NCBI RefSeq assembly: GCF_042434095.1
Contig: NZ_JBHLUE010000004.1
Coordinates: forward strand, 372,001 to 436,000
Origin: KBS50 sp042434095
Lineage (GTDB): Bacteria; Actinomycetota; Actinomycetes; Mycobacteriales; Micromonosporaceae
Length of the DNA stretch: 64,000 nt
Direction: 5' to 3'
How positions within the stretch are numbered: position 1 is the first letter of the stretch; each line of letters starts with the position of its first letter. The notes beneath the pieces were generated by a model, which made no database searches, had not been told where the DNA came from, and was given only the letters and a program-made list of their open reading frames with translations. Below are positions 51,791-59,765 of the stretch, in pieces. The position numbers and the translations under genes were made by a program.

Positions 51791-51850
51791 GTTTCGGGCT
51801 CGGTCTCCGCGATGTTTCGGGGTGGTCACCGATTGTTTCGGGCCTGTGAA
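51791..51850 (-). promoter_or_regulatory. Three GlnR-type boxes upstream of amt
   Basis: On the minus strand three units end in GAAAC: TTCAC-N6-GAAAC, GTGAC-N6-GAAAC and AGACC-N6-GAAAC, with spacing of 21 and 23 bases. The centre one is an exact match to the actinobacterial GlnR consensus gTnAc-N6-GaAAc. They lie 85-145 bp upstream of amt, as in Streptomyces amtB promoters. Nitrogen-limited activation by GlnR is the expected role. Confidence 0.75.
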
Positions 51851-51862
51851 GAATCCGGAGGT

Positions 51863-51915
51863 GTTAAGAAGGGGCCCTTTCTATACCGAAAGCGATAAGA
51901 AGGGGCCCTTCCTTC
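51863..51915 (-). repeat. Dispersed GGGGCCC element, copy F
   Basis: GTTAAGAAGGGGCCC, then TATACCGAAAGCGATAA and AAGGGGCCCTTCCTTC. It ends at the base before the MFS stop codon and lies 12 bp upstream of the GlnR boxes. Confidence 0.9.
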
Positions 51916-53178
51916 TCAGACCGGGGCCGGGGCGGCCGGGCGCTCCGGCTGCTGGTCGGCGTGGGCGATGCGGGTCAGCTCGCGCCAGAGCGCCACCACG
52001 AAGACGGCCGAGCCGACGAAGGCGAACCAGAATGGCGCGGTCACGCCGTAGCGGCTGGCCAGCGTGCCGCCGATGGCGGAGCCGATCACCAGGCCGCCGT
52101 ACGTGCTGATCGTGTTGATGCTGTTGACCCGGCCCTGCAACGCCGACGGGACGGCCCGCTGCCGGACGGTCATCGAGGTCGTCCCCCAGATGAAGGCGTG
52201 GGCGCCGAAGACGAAGAAGATCACCAGGGCCAGCCACGGCACGGTGGTCACGGCCAGCGCCAGATGGGTGAGCGTCTCGATGATCAGTCCGGCCCGCATG
52301 ATGTTGCCCAGGCTCACCCGCCGGGTCAGCCAGCCGTACAGCGCGGTGCCGACCAGGCCACCCACCGCCGACATCGTGGTGATCAGGCCGAAGCCCACGG
52401 CGCCCAGGCCCAGTTGCCGCTGCGCGTAGAGCACCAGCACCGACCAGGCGGCGCCGAAGGTGACGTTGAAGATCAGGATCGTCAGGCACAGCGTACGCAC
52501 CGCCGGGTGCCGCACCGCGAAGCGGAAGCCCTCGCCGATGTCCCGACGTACCGTCGACGATCCGGCCTCGGCCTCCCGCTGGTGTGCCGGAAGCACGACC
52601 CTGGACACCAGCAGCACGCCGGCCGCCGCCAGGACGGCCTCGGTGGCGAACGGCCAGGCACGCCCCGCGGCGAACAGCGCCGCGCCGACCGCGGGGCCGA
52701 GGAGCTGGTTCATGGTGATGAACCCGGTCATCACCCGGGCATTGGCGATCGCCAGGTCATCCCGGCGCACCAGCATCGGCGCCAGGGTGGCCGAGGTGTT
52801 GTCGGCGAACACCTCGGCGCTGGCCAGGACCCCCAGCGCGAGCAGCGCCACGACCACCGAGTGGCCGCCGGTGAACAGCATGACCGCTACGGCGAGCAGG
52901 ACCCCCACCCGCAGGCCGTCGGCCACCATCACGATCCGCCGCCGGTCGAGCCGGTCGGAGAGCACGCCCGCCCACAGGCCGAAGACCAGCGGCGGCGCCC
53001 AGCGCAGCAGGGCGGCCAGCGAGACCAGGAAGGCGTTGTCGGTCAGCGCGGCCACCAGCAGCGGCCCGGCGGCCAGGGCGATCCCGTCACCCAGGTTCGT
53101 CGTCCACGAGGAGGCGAGCAACCAGCGGAAGCTCGTACCCAGCCGGGCCGGCACGACGGCATCCACGACTCTGCTCAC
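51916..53178 (-). CDS. MFS transporter
   Basis: A 420-residue protein with 12 membrane helices of the major facilitator superfamily, enterobactin-exporter/MdtH-like branch (GLWAGVLSDRLDRRRIVMVADGLRV is the loop 2-3 motif). Probably an exporter; the substrate is unknown. Start uses GTG/ATG at 53178. Confidence 0.88.
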   Translation of the reverse strand: MSRVVDAVVPARLGTSFRWLLASSWTTNLGDGIALAAGPLLVAALTDNAFLVSLAALLRWAPPLVFGLWAGVLSDRLDRRRIVMVADGLRVGVLLAVAVMLFTGGHSVVVALLALGVLASAEVFADNTSATLAPMLVRRDDLAIANARVMTGFITMNQLLGPAVGAALFAAGRAWPFATEAVLAAAGVLLVSRVVLPAHQREAEAGSSTVRRDIGEGFRFAVRHPAVRTLCLTILIFNVTFGAAWSVLVLYAQRQLGLGAVGFGLITTMSAVGGLVGTALYGWLTRRVSLGNIMRAGLIIETLTHLALAVTTVPWLALVIFFVFGAHAFIWGTTSMTVRQRAVPSALQGRVNSINTISTYGGLVIGSAIGGTLASRYGVTAPFWFAFVGSAVFVVALWRELTRIAHADQQPERPAAPAPV

Positions 53179-53228
53179 GAGGTGCGGAGCCTACGCCGGC
53201 CGAGGGCTGGGCGCACCCGATTTAACCG

Positions 53229-54017
53229 CTACCGCAGCGCCCACTCCAGCAGGTGCCGCTCGTAGTCCAGCAGCCGCAGGTCGCGCATCGGGCGGCGCAG
53301 GTGGCCCTTGTGCACGATCCGCACGAACGCCGGGTCGCCGGCCGCGGCCATCCGGCGGATGCCCTCGACGTGGTCCACGATCCGCTTGCGCATCGTCCGG
53401 ACCAGCCGGTGCCGGTCCCGCGGGATGAGCCCGTACGCGTCGGCGAACAACCGCAGCCGGCGCGGCCGGTCCGGGCGCTTCCAGCCCAGCGTGTACGAGT
53501 CCCGGTCGCTGAACAGCGGCACCCAGGTCCAGGCCGCGTACGCCACGTCGTAGATGCGGGCGCCCGGCGAGGCCAGGTCGAAGTCGATCAGCGCGAGCGT
53601 GCCGTCCGGCCGCCAGATCACGTTGTGCGGCGCGGCGTCGTGGTGGCAGATCACCTCGGTGTCCGGCGGCGGCGGCCCGAACGACCGCCACACCGCGTTC
53701 GGCGGCGGCGCGAAACCGTACTGCGCGTCGTGGAACATCCGCAGCATGGTGGCGACGGTGACCAGCGCCTCGTCGGTCACCCAGTGTGGCTTGAGCGGAT
53801 ATTCCCCGCACTCCCCCTCGAGGTAGGACAGCACCTCGCGGTTGCGGTCGTCCATCCCGAGCGCCCGGGGCGAGCCGGTGAAGCCGACGTACTCCAGGTG
53901 TCGCAGCAGCGCGTGCACCGACGGGGTCCACGGCCCGACGTTGCGCCGGACCGTGTCGCCGACCCGGACGACGGTGCTGACGTTCCCGCCGTGCAGCGGG
54001 ATCTCCTGCGCGGTCAC
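53229..54017 (-). CDS. APH-family phosphotransferase
   Basis: A 262-residue kinase-fold protein of the aminoglycoside phosphotransferase family. The catalytic loop is CHHDAAPHNVIWRPDG and the metal Asp is in LALIDFDLASPG. The substrate may be an antibiotic, choline or another small molecule. GTG at 54017 with GGGAGG six bases upstream is preferred over an in-frame ATG at 54089. Confidence 0.87.
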   Translation of the reverse strand: MTAQEIPLHGGNVSTVVRVGDTVRRNVGPWTPSVHALLRHLEYVGFTGSPRALGMDDRNREVLSYLEGECGEYPLKPHWVTDEALVTVATMLRMFHDAQYGFAPPPNAVWRSFGPPPPDTEVICHHDAAPHNVIWRPDGTLALIDFDLASPGARIYDVAYAAWTWVPLFSDRDSYTLGWKRPDRPRRLRLFADAYGLIPRDRHRLVRTMRKRIVDHVEGIRRMAAAGDPAFVRIVHKGHLRRPMRDLRLLDYERHLLEWALR

Positions 54018-54094
54018 GTACGGCCTCCCGAGGCGAGACGCCCGATCACCCGGATCGCGCCAGGTGCCGGCGCGCTGGTCGCTGGCCACCGAGG

Positions 54095-55315
54095 TTACGC
54101 GCCCGGGGCCAGCGGCTCGGTGCCGAGCAGCGCGTCGACGAACTGGCTCGGCTCGAAGGGCGCCAGATCGTCCGGTCCCTCACCCAGGCCGACCAGCTTG
54201 ACCGGGATGCCGAGCTTGCGCTGCACCGAGATGACGATGCCGCCCTTGGCCGTGCCGTCCAGCTTGGTGAGCGCCACCCCGGTCACGTCGACCACCTCGG
54301 TGAACACCCGCGCCTGCTCGAGCCCGTTCTGCCCGGTGGTGGCGTCCAGTATCAGCAGCGTCTCGTCGATCGGCCCGTGCTTTTCGACCACCCGCTTGAC
54401 CTTGCCGAGCTCGTCCATCAGGCCGATCTTGTTCTGCAGGCGGCCGGCCGTGTCGATGAGCACCGTGTCCACCCCGGTCTCGATGCCCCGCCGGACGGCG
54501 TCGAAGGCCACGCTGGCCGGGTCGGCCCGCTCGGGCCCGCGGACCACCTCGGCCCCCACCCGGGTGGCCCAGGTGGTGAGCTGGTCGGCCGCCGCGGCCC
54601 GGAAGGTGTCCGCGGCGCCCAGGACCACGGTACGACCGTCCGCGATCAACACCCGGGCGATCTTGCCGCAGGTGGTGGTCTTGCCGGCGCCGTTCACCCC
54701 GACCACCAGCACGACGCCGGGCGTGCCGTCGTGCGGGGTGGCCCGCAGCGAGCGGTCCAGCTCCGGGTCGAGCGCGTTCACCAGCTCGGCCGCGAGCAGG
54801 GCGCGCAGCTCGGTGCCGCTCCGGGTGCCGAGCACCCGGGTCCGCTCCCGCAGCCGGTCGACGATCTCCCGGGTGGCCTCCACCCCCACGTCGGCGGTGA
54901 TGAGGCTGTCCTCGATCTCCTCCCAGGTGTCCTCGTCCAGCCGGTCCCGGGCCAGCAGGCCAAGCAGCCCGCGCCCGAAGACGTTCTGCGACCGGGACAG
55001 CCGGTCGCGCAGCCGGATCAGCCGGCCGGCCGTCGGCTCGGGCCGCTCCAGCGGCGGGACCTCGACGGTCTCCGGCGCCGCCACCAGCGGCGGCTCGGTC
55101 TCCGGCGGGTAGAGCACCGGGGGTTCCTGGACGATCGTGCCGCTGCGGTCGGCCTCGCCGGCCTCCACCGGCGGGCCGGCCAGGTCCTCCTCGGCCCGGG
55201 TGTCGACCTCGGTCTCGGGTAGGGGTGGCCGGCGCCGCAGCTTGGGAGCCACCAGACCGAGCGTGCCGAGCAGCAGCACGCCGAGCAGGACCAGAGCGAG
55301 GACGAGGTATTCCAT
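54095..55315 (-). CDS. ftsY: Signal recognition particle receptor FtsY
   Basis: A 406-residue FtsY. An N-terminal membrane helix (YLVLALVLLGVLLLGTLGL) and an acidic region lead into the NG GTPase domain: GVNGAGKTTT, DTAGRLQNKIGLM, TKLDGTAKGG and GLGEGPDDLAPF. ATG at 55315 is correct; the open frame continues upstream through repeat copy G with a false GDPSYTGSDNKGPFL segment. Confidence 0.96.
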   Translation of the reverse strand: MEYLVLALVLLGVLLLGTLGLVAPKLRRRPPLPETEVDTRAEEDLAGPPVEAGEADRSGTIVQEPPVLYPPETEPPLVAAPETVEVPPLERPEPTAGRLIRLRDRLSRSQNVFGRGLLGLLARDRLDEDTWEEIEDSLITADVGVEATREIVDRLRERTRVLGTRSGTELRALLAAELVNALDPELDRSLRATPHDGTPGVVLVVGVNGAGKTTTCGKIARVLIADGRTVVLGAADTFRAAAADQLTTWATRVGAEVVRGPERADPASVAFDAVRRGIETGVDTVLIDTAGRLQNKIGLMDELGKVKRVVEKHGPIDETLLILDATTGQNGLEQARVFTEVVDVTGVALTKLDGTAKGGIVISVQRKLGIPVKLVGLGEGPDDLAPFEPSQFVDALLGTEPLAPGA

Positions 55316-55358
55316 GCCCGGAATCCTGACAGATGGCTGTGGCCCCGGCCCACCGGGC

Positions 55359-55412
55359 GTAAGGAAGGGCCCCTTGTTATCGCTTCCGGTATAGGAAGGG
55401 TCCCCTGTTAAC
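55359..55412 (+). repeat. Dispersed GGGGCCC element, copy G, in a divergent region
   Basis: GTAAGGAAGGGCCCC, then TTGTTATCGCTTCCGGTATAGG and GGGTCCCCTGTTAAC. It lies 43 bp upstream of ftsY and about 100 bp upstream of the phosphatase leader ORF. One box is damaged (GGGTCCC). Confidence 0.9.
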
Positions 55413-55509
55413 CACTCGGCCGGCATGCCTGATCAGGGTGGTCGGGCGCGGGTAGCCTTGCCAGCCAGCGGTTGTCCGGACCGGCTCTCACCGTCACGGA
55501 GGTTCCGAA

Positions 55510-55557
55510 ATGCCGTACGCCCGTCCCCGCCCGTGCCCACGGCGTGCGCCGTCGTGA
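55510..55557 (+). CDS. 15-residue leader ORF before phosphatase
   Basis: GGAGG at 55498 sits seven bases before this ATG, the best ribosome site nearby. The ORF (MPYARPRPCPRRAPS) ends at a TGA that overlaps the GTG start of the phosphatase gene (GTGA). Since that GTG has no ribosome site of its own, the leader probably delivers ribosomes to it. Confidence 0.5.
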   Translation: MPYARPRPCPRRAPS

Positions 55558-57356
55558 CCCCGGAGCTGTTGGTCGGGCCGCTGCTGCGGCGGGTGGTCGA
55601 CACCCGGGCCACCATCTGGGTGGAGACCAGCGCCCCGGCGCTGGTCCGGGTCGGTACGCCGGACGGCGCGGCCGGGCAGGCGGAGACGTTCACCGTGCAG
55701 GGCCACCATTACGCGATCGTGATCGTCGACGGCCTGGAACCGGACAGCTCCACCCCCTACCAGGTCTTCCTGGATGACGAGCGGGTCTGGCCGGAGCCGG
55801 GCTCGGGGCAGCCGCCCAGCATGTTGCGCACCCGCGCGGCCGACGACGCGGCGCAGCCGGTCCGGCTGGTCTTCGGCTCGTGCCGGGAGACCACCCAGCA
55901 CGCCACCACCCGCCGGCTCCCGCCGGACGCGCTCGACGCGTACGCCCGGCGGCTGATGGCCGGCGGCGAGCCGCCCGACCTGCTGGTGCTGCTCGGCGAC
56001 CAGGTGTACGCGGACGTGACGTCGCCGCGGATCCGCCGGCTGCTGCGCCGACGCCGGCGGCGTCCCCGCGGCGCCCCGGACGACCAGGTGGTCACGTACG
56101 ACGAGTACACGAAGCTGTACCTCGAATCGTGGCGTGATCCGGAGATCCGGTGGCTGTTCTCCACCGTGCCGAGCGTGATGATCTTCGACGACCACGAGAT
56201 CATCGACGACTGGAACACCTCGGCGTCCTGGCGCGCCGACATGCGGGACCAGCCGTGGTGGGCCGAGCGGATCGCCAGCGGGCTCGCCTCGTACTGGGTC
56301 TACCAGCACCTGGGCAACCTGCACCCGGACGAGATCGCCACCGACCCGGTGTACGCGGCGGTGCGGGCCGCCGGGGACGGCTCGACGGTGCTGCGTGAGC
56401 TCGCCGCCCAGATCGACGCCGAGGCCGACGAGCCGCCCAGCGAGCGTCCCCGGCGGTACCAGTTCAGCTACACCCTCGACATCGGCCGGACCCGGCTGAT
56501 CATGCTGGACAACCGGTGCAGCCGGGTGCTGAACCCCGGGCAGCGGGCCATGCTGCCGGCCGCCGAGTGGGCGTGGTTCCTGGACCGCGCGCACGGCTCG
56601 TACGACCACCTGGTGGTGGGCGCGTCGCTGCCCTGGCTCATGCCGCCGGGCATCCACCACATCGAGGCCTGGAACGAGCGGCTGGCCGAGTCGCCCCGAC
56701 CCCGCGTGGCGGCCTGGTCGGAGCGGGTGCGGCGGTCGCTCGACCTGGAGCACTGGGCCGCCTTCCGCCGCTCCTTCGAGGCGATGGCCGAGCTGTTCGC
56801 CCGGCTGGGCGCCGGCGAACCGGCCACGCGGGGACGGCCGGGCACGCCCGGCGACCGGGTCGGCGCCGGCCCCGCGTACCCGCCGCCGGCCACGATCAGC
56901 GTGCTCTCCGGTGACGTGCACCACTCGTACGTGGCCCGGGCGCGGTTCCCGGTCGACATCGACACGCCGGTGCACCAGCTCACCTGCTCGCCCATCCACA
57001 ACCAGGTGCCCGCGCCGATGCGCCCACTGATGCGGCTGGGCTGGTGGCGGGGGCCCGCGCGGGCGGTCCGGGCGCTCGCCTCGGCCGCCGGGGTGCCGCA
57101 CCCGCCGGTCCGCTGGCGCCGTACCGCCGGGCCGTACTTCGGCAACGCGGTGACCACCCTCCGGTACGCCGGGGACACCGCCGACGTGTCCATCGAGGGC
57201 ACCACCAAGGAGGGCGAGCTGCGCCGGGTGGCCGCCGTGCCGCTGCGGGCGCAAGCCCGTACCGTTCCCGCAGAGCCGGACCGGGCGACCCCACCGGCGG
57301 TGGCCGCGGTGCCGGGCGGGACGATGGAACCGGACGGGCCGGACATCCGGCAGTAG
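55554..57356 (+). CDS. PhoD-like phosphatase
   Basis: A 600-residue metallophosphatase of the PhoD type. Metal motifs are FGSCRET, LLGDQVYADV, FDDHEIIDDWN, LSGDVHHSYV and VVGASLPWLMPPG. No signal peptide is seen, so the protein is probably cytoplasmic, unlike typical secreted PhoD. GTG at 55554 is used because homologues start with the PELLVGPLLR strand. The substrate is unknown. Confidence 0.85.
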   Translation: MTPELLVGPLLRRVVDTRATIWVETSAPALVRVGTPDGAAGQAETFTVQGHHYAIVIVDGLEPDSSTPYQVFLDDERVWPEPGSGQPPSMLRTRAADDAAQPVRLVFGSCRETTQHATTRRLPPDALDAYARRLMAGGEPPDLLVLLGDQVYADVTSPRIRRLLRRRRRRPRGAPDDQVVTYDEYTKLYLESWRDPEIRWLFSTVPSVMIFDDHEIIDDWNTSASWRADMRDQPWWAERIASGLASYWVYQHLGNLHPDEIATDPVYAAVRAAGDGSTVLRELAAQIDAEADEPPSERPRRYQFSYTLDIGRTRLIMLDNRCSRVLNPGQRAMLPAAEWAWFLDRAHGSYDHLVVGASLPWLMPPGIHHIEAWNERLAESPRPRVAAWSERVRRSLDLEHWAAFRRSFEAMAELFARLGAGEPATRGRPGTPGDRVGAGPAYPPPATISVLSGDVHHSYVARARFPVDIDTPVHQLTCSPIHNQVPAPMRPLMRLGWWRGPARAVRALASAAGVPHPPVRWRRTAGPYFGNAVTTLRYAGDTADVSIEGTTKEGELRRVAAVPLRAQARTVPAEPDRATPPAVAAVPGGTMEPDGPDIRQ

Positions 57357-57382
57357 ACCGGCGAATGGGGGAGCTGGTGGAG

Positions 57383-57853
57383 ATGGCCTCGGTGGCTACC
57401 GACCGCGGACGGCGGCCCGACGAACCCGGCGCGGAGGTGCTGCGCGCGGTGGAGGACGAGCTCACCCTGCTGCTGCGCCGCACCCGGACGATCTCCTGGG
57501 ACGTCGCCCGCGAGGTGCAGGCGGATCTCGAGCCGAACGCGTACGGGCTGCTGCTCTGCCTGCGCCGGACCGGTCGGGTCCGGCTGACCGAGCTGGCCGC
57601 CCAGCTCGGCCTGAGCAAGGGCACGCTGAGCCGGCAGCTGACCAGCCTGGAACGGCTGGGCCTGGTCCGCCGGGTCCCCGACCCGCAGGACGGCCGGGCG
57701 GCCCTGCTGGAGCTGACCAGCGAGGGGCAGCGCCGGTTCGACGGTGCCCGGTCGGCCCGGATGCGCCAGCTGCGACTCGCCCTGGACGGCTGGCCGGCGC
57801 GGGACCTCGCCGAGTTCGCCCGCCTGCTGCACCGGTTCAACGAGGCCGGCTGA
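57383..57853 (+). CDS. MarR-family regulator
   Basis: A 156-residue winged-helix regulator: RLTELAAQLGLSKGTLSRQLTSLERLGLVRR is the recognition region and DPQDGRAALLELTSEG the wing. Starts at 57365, 57377 or 57383 are in frame. It follows the phosphatase by 27 bp, perhaps in the same transcript. A possible binding site is at 57898. Confidence 0.9.
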   Translation: MASVATDRGRRPDEPGAEVLRAVEDELTLLLRRTRTISWDVAREVQADLEPNAYGLLLCLRRTGRVRLTELAAQLGLSKGTLSRQLTSLERLGLVRRVPDPQDGRAALLELTSEGQRRFDGARSARMRQLRLALDGWPARDLAEFARLLHRFNEAG

Positions 57854-57897
57854 GCGCGGACCGACCACGCCTTCCGGAATGGCCGCGGTGGCCGTAC

Positions 57898-57914
57898 CGT
57901 TGCTTAAGGCAACG
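57898..57914. promoter_or_regulatory. MarR-like palindrome upstream of usp
   Basis: CGTTGC-TTAAG-GCAACG lies between the marR-type gene and the universal stress protein gene, 54 bp before the latter. MarR-family proteins bind 16-20-bp dyads of this form. Confidence 0.5.
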
Positions 57915-57967
57915 AGGTGTCCGATTCCGGATCGACGGCGACCCGGCGTCCAACGGCAGGTGAATGT

Positions 57968-58462
57968 ATGGCTGCGCAGCCGGTCGACCGCGAGGAGTAC
58001 GGCCCGGTCGCCGAACCGGTGCCGTTCGAGCGGGGCACCGACGGGCCGCGGGTGGTGCTGGTGGGCGTGGACGGCAGCCGCACGTCGCTGCGGGCCGCCG
58101 CGTACGCCGCCGGGCTGGCCCGCCGGCAGCGGTCCCGGCTGGTGGTGGTGTTCGTGGCCGCGTCCTCCGGCCTGGGCGCCCTCGCCCTCGGCCCGGTGGC
58201 CTCGGCGATCCAGGAGACGCACGAGGAGCTGACCGCCGAGCTGCGCCGGGAGTGCAAACGGGGCGCGGACGAGCTCGGCCTGCCGATCACGTTCCTGTCC
58301 CGCCGCGGTGACCCGTACCTGGAAATCCGCGCGGCGGCCGACGAGCTGCGCGCGGACCTCGTGGTGGTCGGCACCAGCGAGCAGGCCGGTCACCGGCTGA
58401 TCGGCTCCATCGCCAACCGGCTGGTCAAGTGCGGCCGGTGGCCGGTCATCGTGGTGCCCTGA
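57968..58462 (+). CDS. Universal stress protein
   Basis: A 164-residue UspA-like protein with VVLVGVDGSRTSLRAA at the start and DLVVVGTSEQAGHRLIGSIANRLVKCGRWPVIVV at the end, a form of the ATP-binding G-2x-G-9x-G-S motif. It has an N-terminal extension of 20 residues. It may be controlled by the MarR protein upstream. Confidence 0.92.
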   Translation: MAAQPVDREEYGPVAEPVPFERGTDGPRVVLVGVDGSRTSLRAAAYAAGLARRQRSRLVVVFVAASSGLGALALGPVASAIQETHEELTAELRRECKRGADELGLPITFLSRRGDPYLEIRAAADELRADLVVVGTSEQAGHRLIGSIANRLVKCGRWPVIVVP

Positions 58463-58502
58463 CCGCGACCCGGGCAGCGGCCGGCAGACCCCGCCGGGGA
58501 TC

Positions 58503-59042
58503 ATGTCCGGCATGACGTGGACCGCCCCCGAAGTCACCCGTGTCGATGAGCCGTACGTCGCCGACGAGCGCACCATGCTGGAGGGCTGGCTCGACTACCA
58601 CCGACAGACCCTGTTGCTCAAGTGCGCCGGGCTGACCGCCGAGCAGCTCAAGACCGCCAGCGCCGAGCCGTCCAGCCTGACCCTGCTCGGCCTGGTCCGG
58701 CACATGGCCGAGGTGGAGCGTTGGTGGTTCCGGCGCAAGGTCGCCGCGCTCCCCCTGGACGACATCTACTGCACCGAGGCGAGCCCGGACGGCGACTTCG
58801 ACGACATCGCGGACGCGGATCCCGAGACCGACTTCGCCACCTTCGACGCCGAGGTGGCGGCGGCCCGGTCGGCGATGGTGGGCCGTCCGCTGACCGACAC
58901 GTTCCGGCGGAAGAACCGCGACGGCGTCGAGGAGGAGATCAGCGTCCGCTGGGTCTACCTGCACATGATCGAGGAGTACGCCCGGCACAACGGGCACGCC
59001 GACCTGCTCCGGGAACGCATCGACGGCGTCACCGGGGACTGA
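58503..59042 (+). CDS. DinB-like protein (DUF664)
   Basis: A 179-residue four-helix-bundle protein. Metal-binding His residues are in YHRQTLLLK, LVRHMAEVERWWF and the C-terminal EEYARHNGHADLLRE. Members can be mycothiol- or bacillithiol-dependent enzymes. ATG at 58503 or 58512. Confidence 0.9.
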   Translation: MSGMTWTAPEVTRVDEPYVADERTMLEGWLDYHRQTLLLKCAGLTAEQLKTASAEPSSLTLLGLVRHMAEVERWWFRRKVAALPLDDIYCTEASPDGDFDDIADADPETDFATFDAEVAAARSAMVGRPLTDTFRRKNRDGVEEEISVRWVYLHMIEEYARHNGHADLLRERIDGVTGD

Positions 59043-59093
59043 GCGCCCCGGGTACCGGCCGGCTCGGCCCGCCGGCGCGCTGTGGCCCGCGGC

Positions 59094-59147
59094 GTTAAGA
59101 GGGGCCCCTTCCTATACCGAAGACGATAAGAAGGGGCCCTTCCTTAC
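59094..59147 (-). repeat. Dispersed GGGGCCC element, copy H
   Basis: GTTAAGAGGGGCCCC, then TATACCGAAGACGATAA and AAGGGGCCCTTCCTTAC. As in copy E, its terminal TTA is the TAA stop of the HAD gene. Confidence 0.9.
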
Positions 59148-59764
59148 AGCCCCAGGGCGGCGCGCAGGTAGGGCAGGTCGGCCGGGCCGGTCCAGCGGTA
59201 CGCGGACAGCCCGGCGGCCCGCGCCCCGGCCACCGCCCGGTCCGAGTCGTCCACGAACAGGGTCCGGGCCGGCGCGGCGCCGACCAGCCGGCACGCCTGC
59301 GTGAAGTACTCCCGGCTCGGCTTGGCCGCGCCCAGCACCGAGGAGTTGATCACCTCGTCGAACTCGTCGGTGAGGCCCAGCGCGGTCAGGTCGGCGTCCA
59401 GCGCGTCGGTGGCGTTGGTGGCCAGCCCCACCCGGACACCGGCGGCGCGGACCGCCCGGACGAAGTCGAGCACCTCCCGATCCACCTCGCCGCGATAGAG
59501 CTGCCACTCGGTGACCGCCGCCTTCGCCCGATCCGGGTCACCGGTGGCCACGGCCAGGGCGTCGGTCACCGTGGCCAGCCAGTCGGCGTGGGTCACCTGG
59601 CCGGTGACGGCCGGCTGCAGCAGCGCCCAGCGCATGGCGGTCTCCAGCAGGACGCCGGCGGGCAGCTCGTAGCGCCGTTCGACCTCTCCCACGGCGGCGG
59701 GATCCCAGCGCCGCAGCACCCCGTCGAAGTCCACCAGCAGTGCCGTCGCGCGCTCGCGCGCCAT
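59144..59764 (-). CDS. HAD-superfamily hydrolase
   Basis: A 206-residue HAD phosphatase: VDFDGVLRRW (nucleophile Asp), GLATNATDA, GAAKPSREYF (Lys) and LFVDDSDRAVAGARAAG (Mg-binding acids). A helical cap lies after the first motif. The ATG lies one base after the smc stop, so both are in one operon. The substrate is unknown. Confidence 0.92.
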   Translation of the reverse strand: MARERATALLVDFDGVLRRWDPAAVGEVERRYELPAGVLLETAMRWALLQPAVTGQVTHADWLATVTDALAVATGDPDRAKAAVTEWQLYRGEVDREVLDFVRAVRAAGVRVGLATNATDALDADLTALGLTDEFDEVINSSVLGAAKPSREYFTQACRLVGAAPARTLFVDDSDRAVAGARAAGLSAYRWTGPADLPYLRAALGL

Positions 59765-59765
59765 C

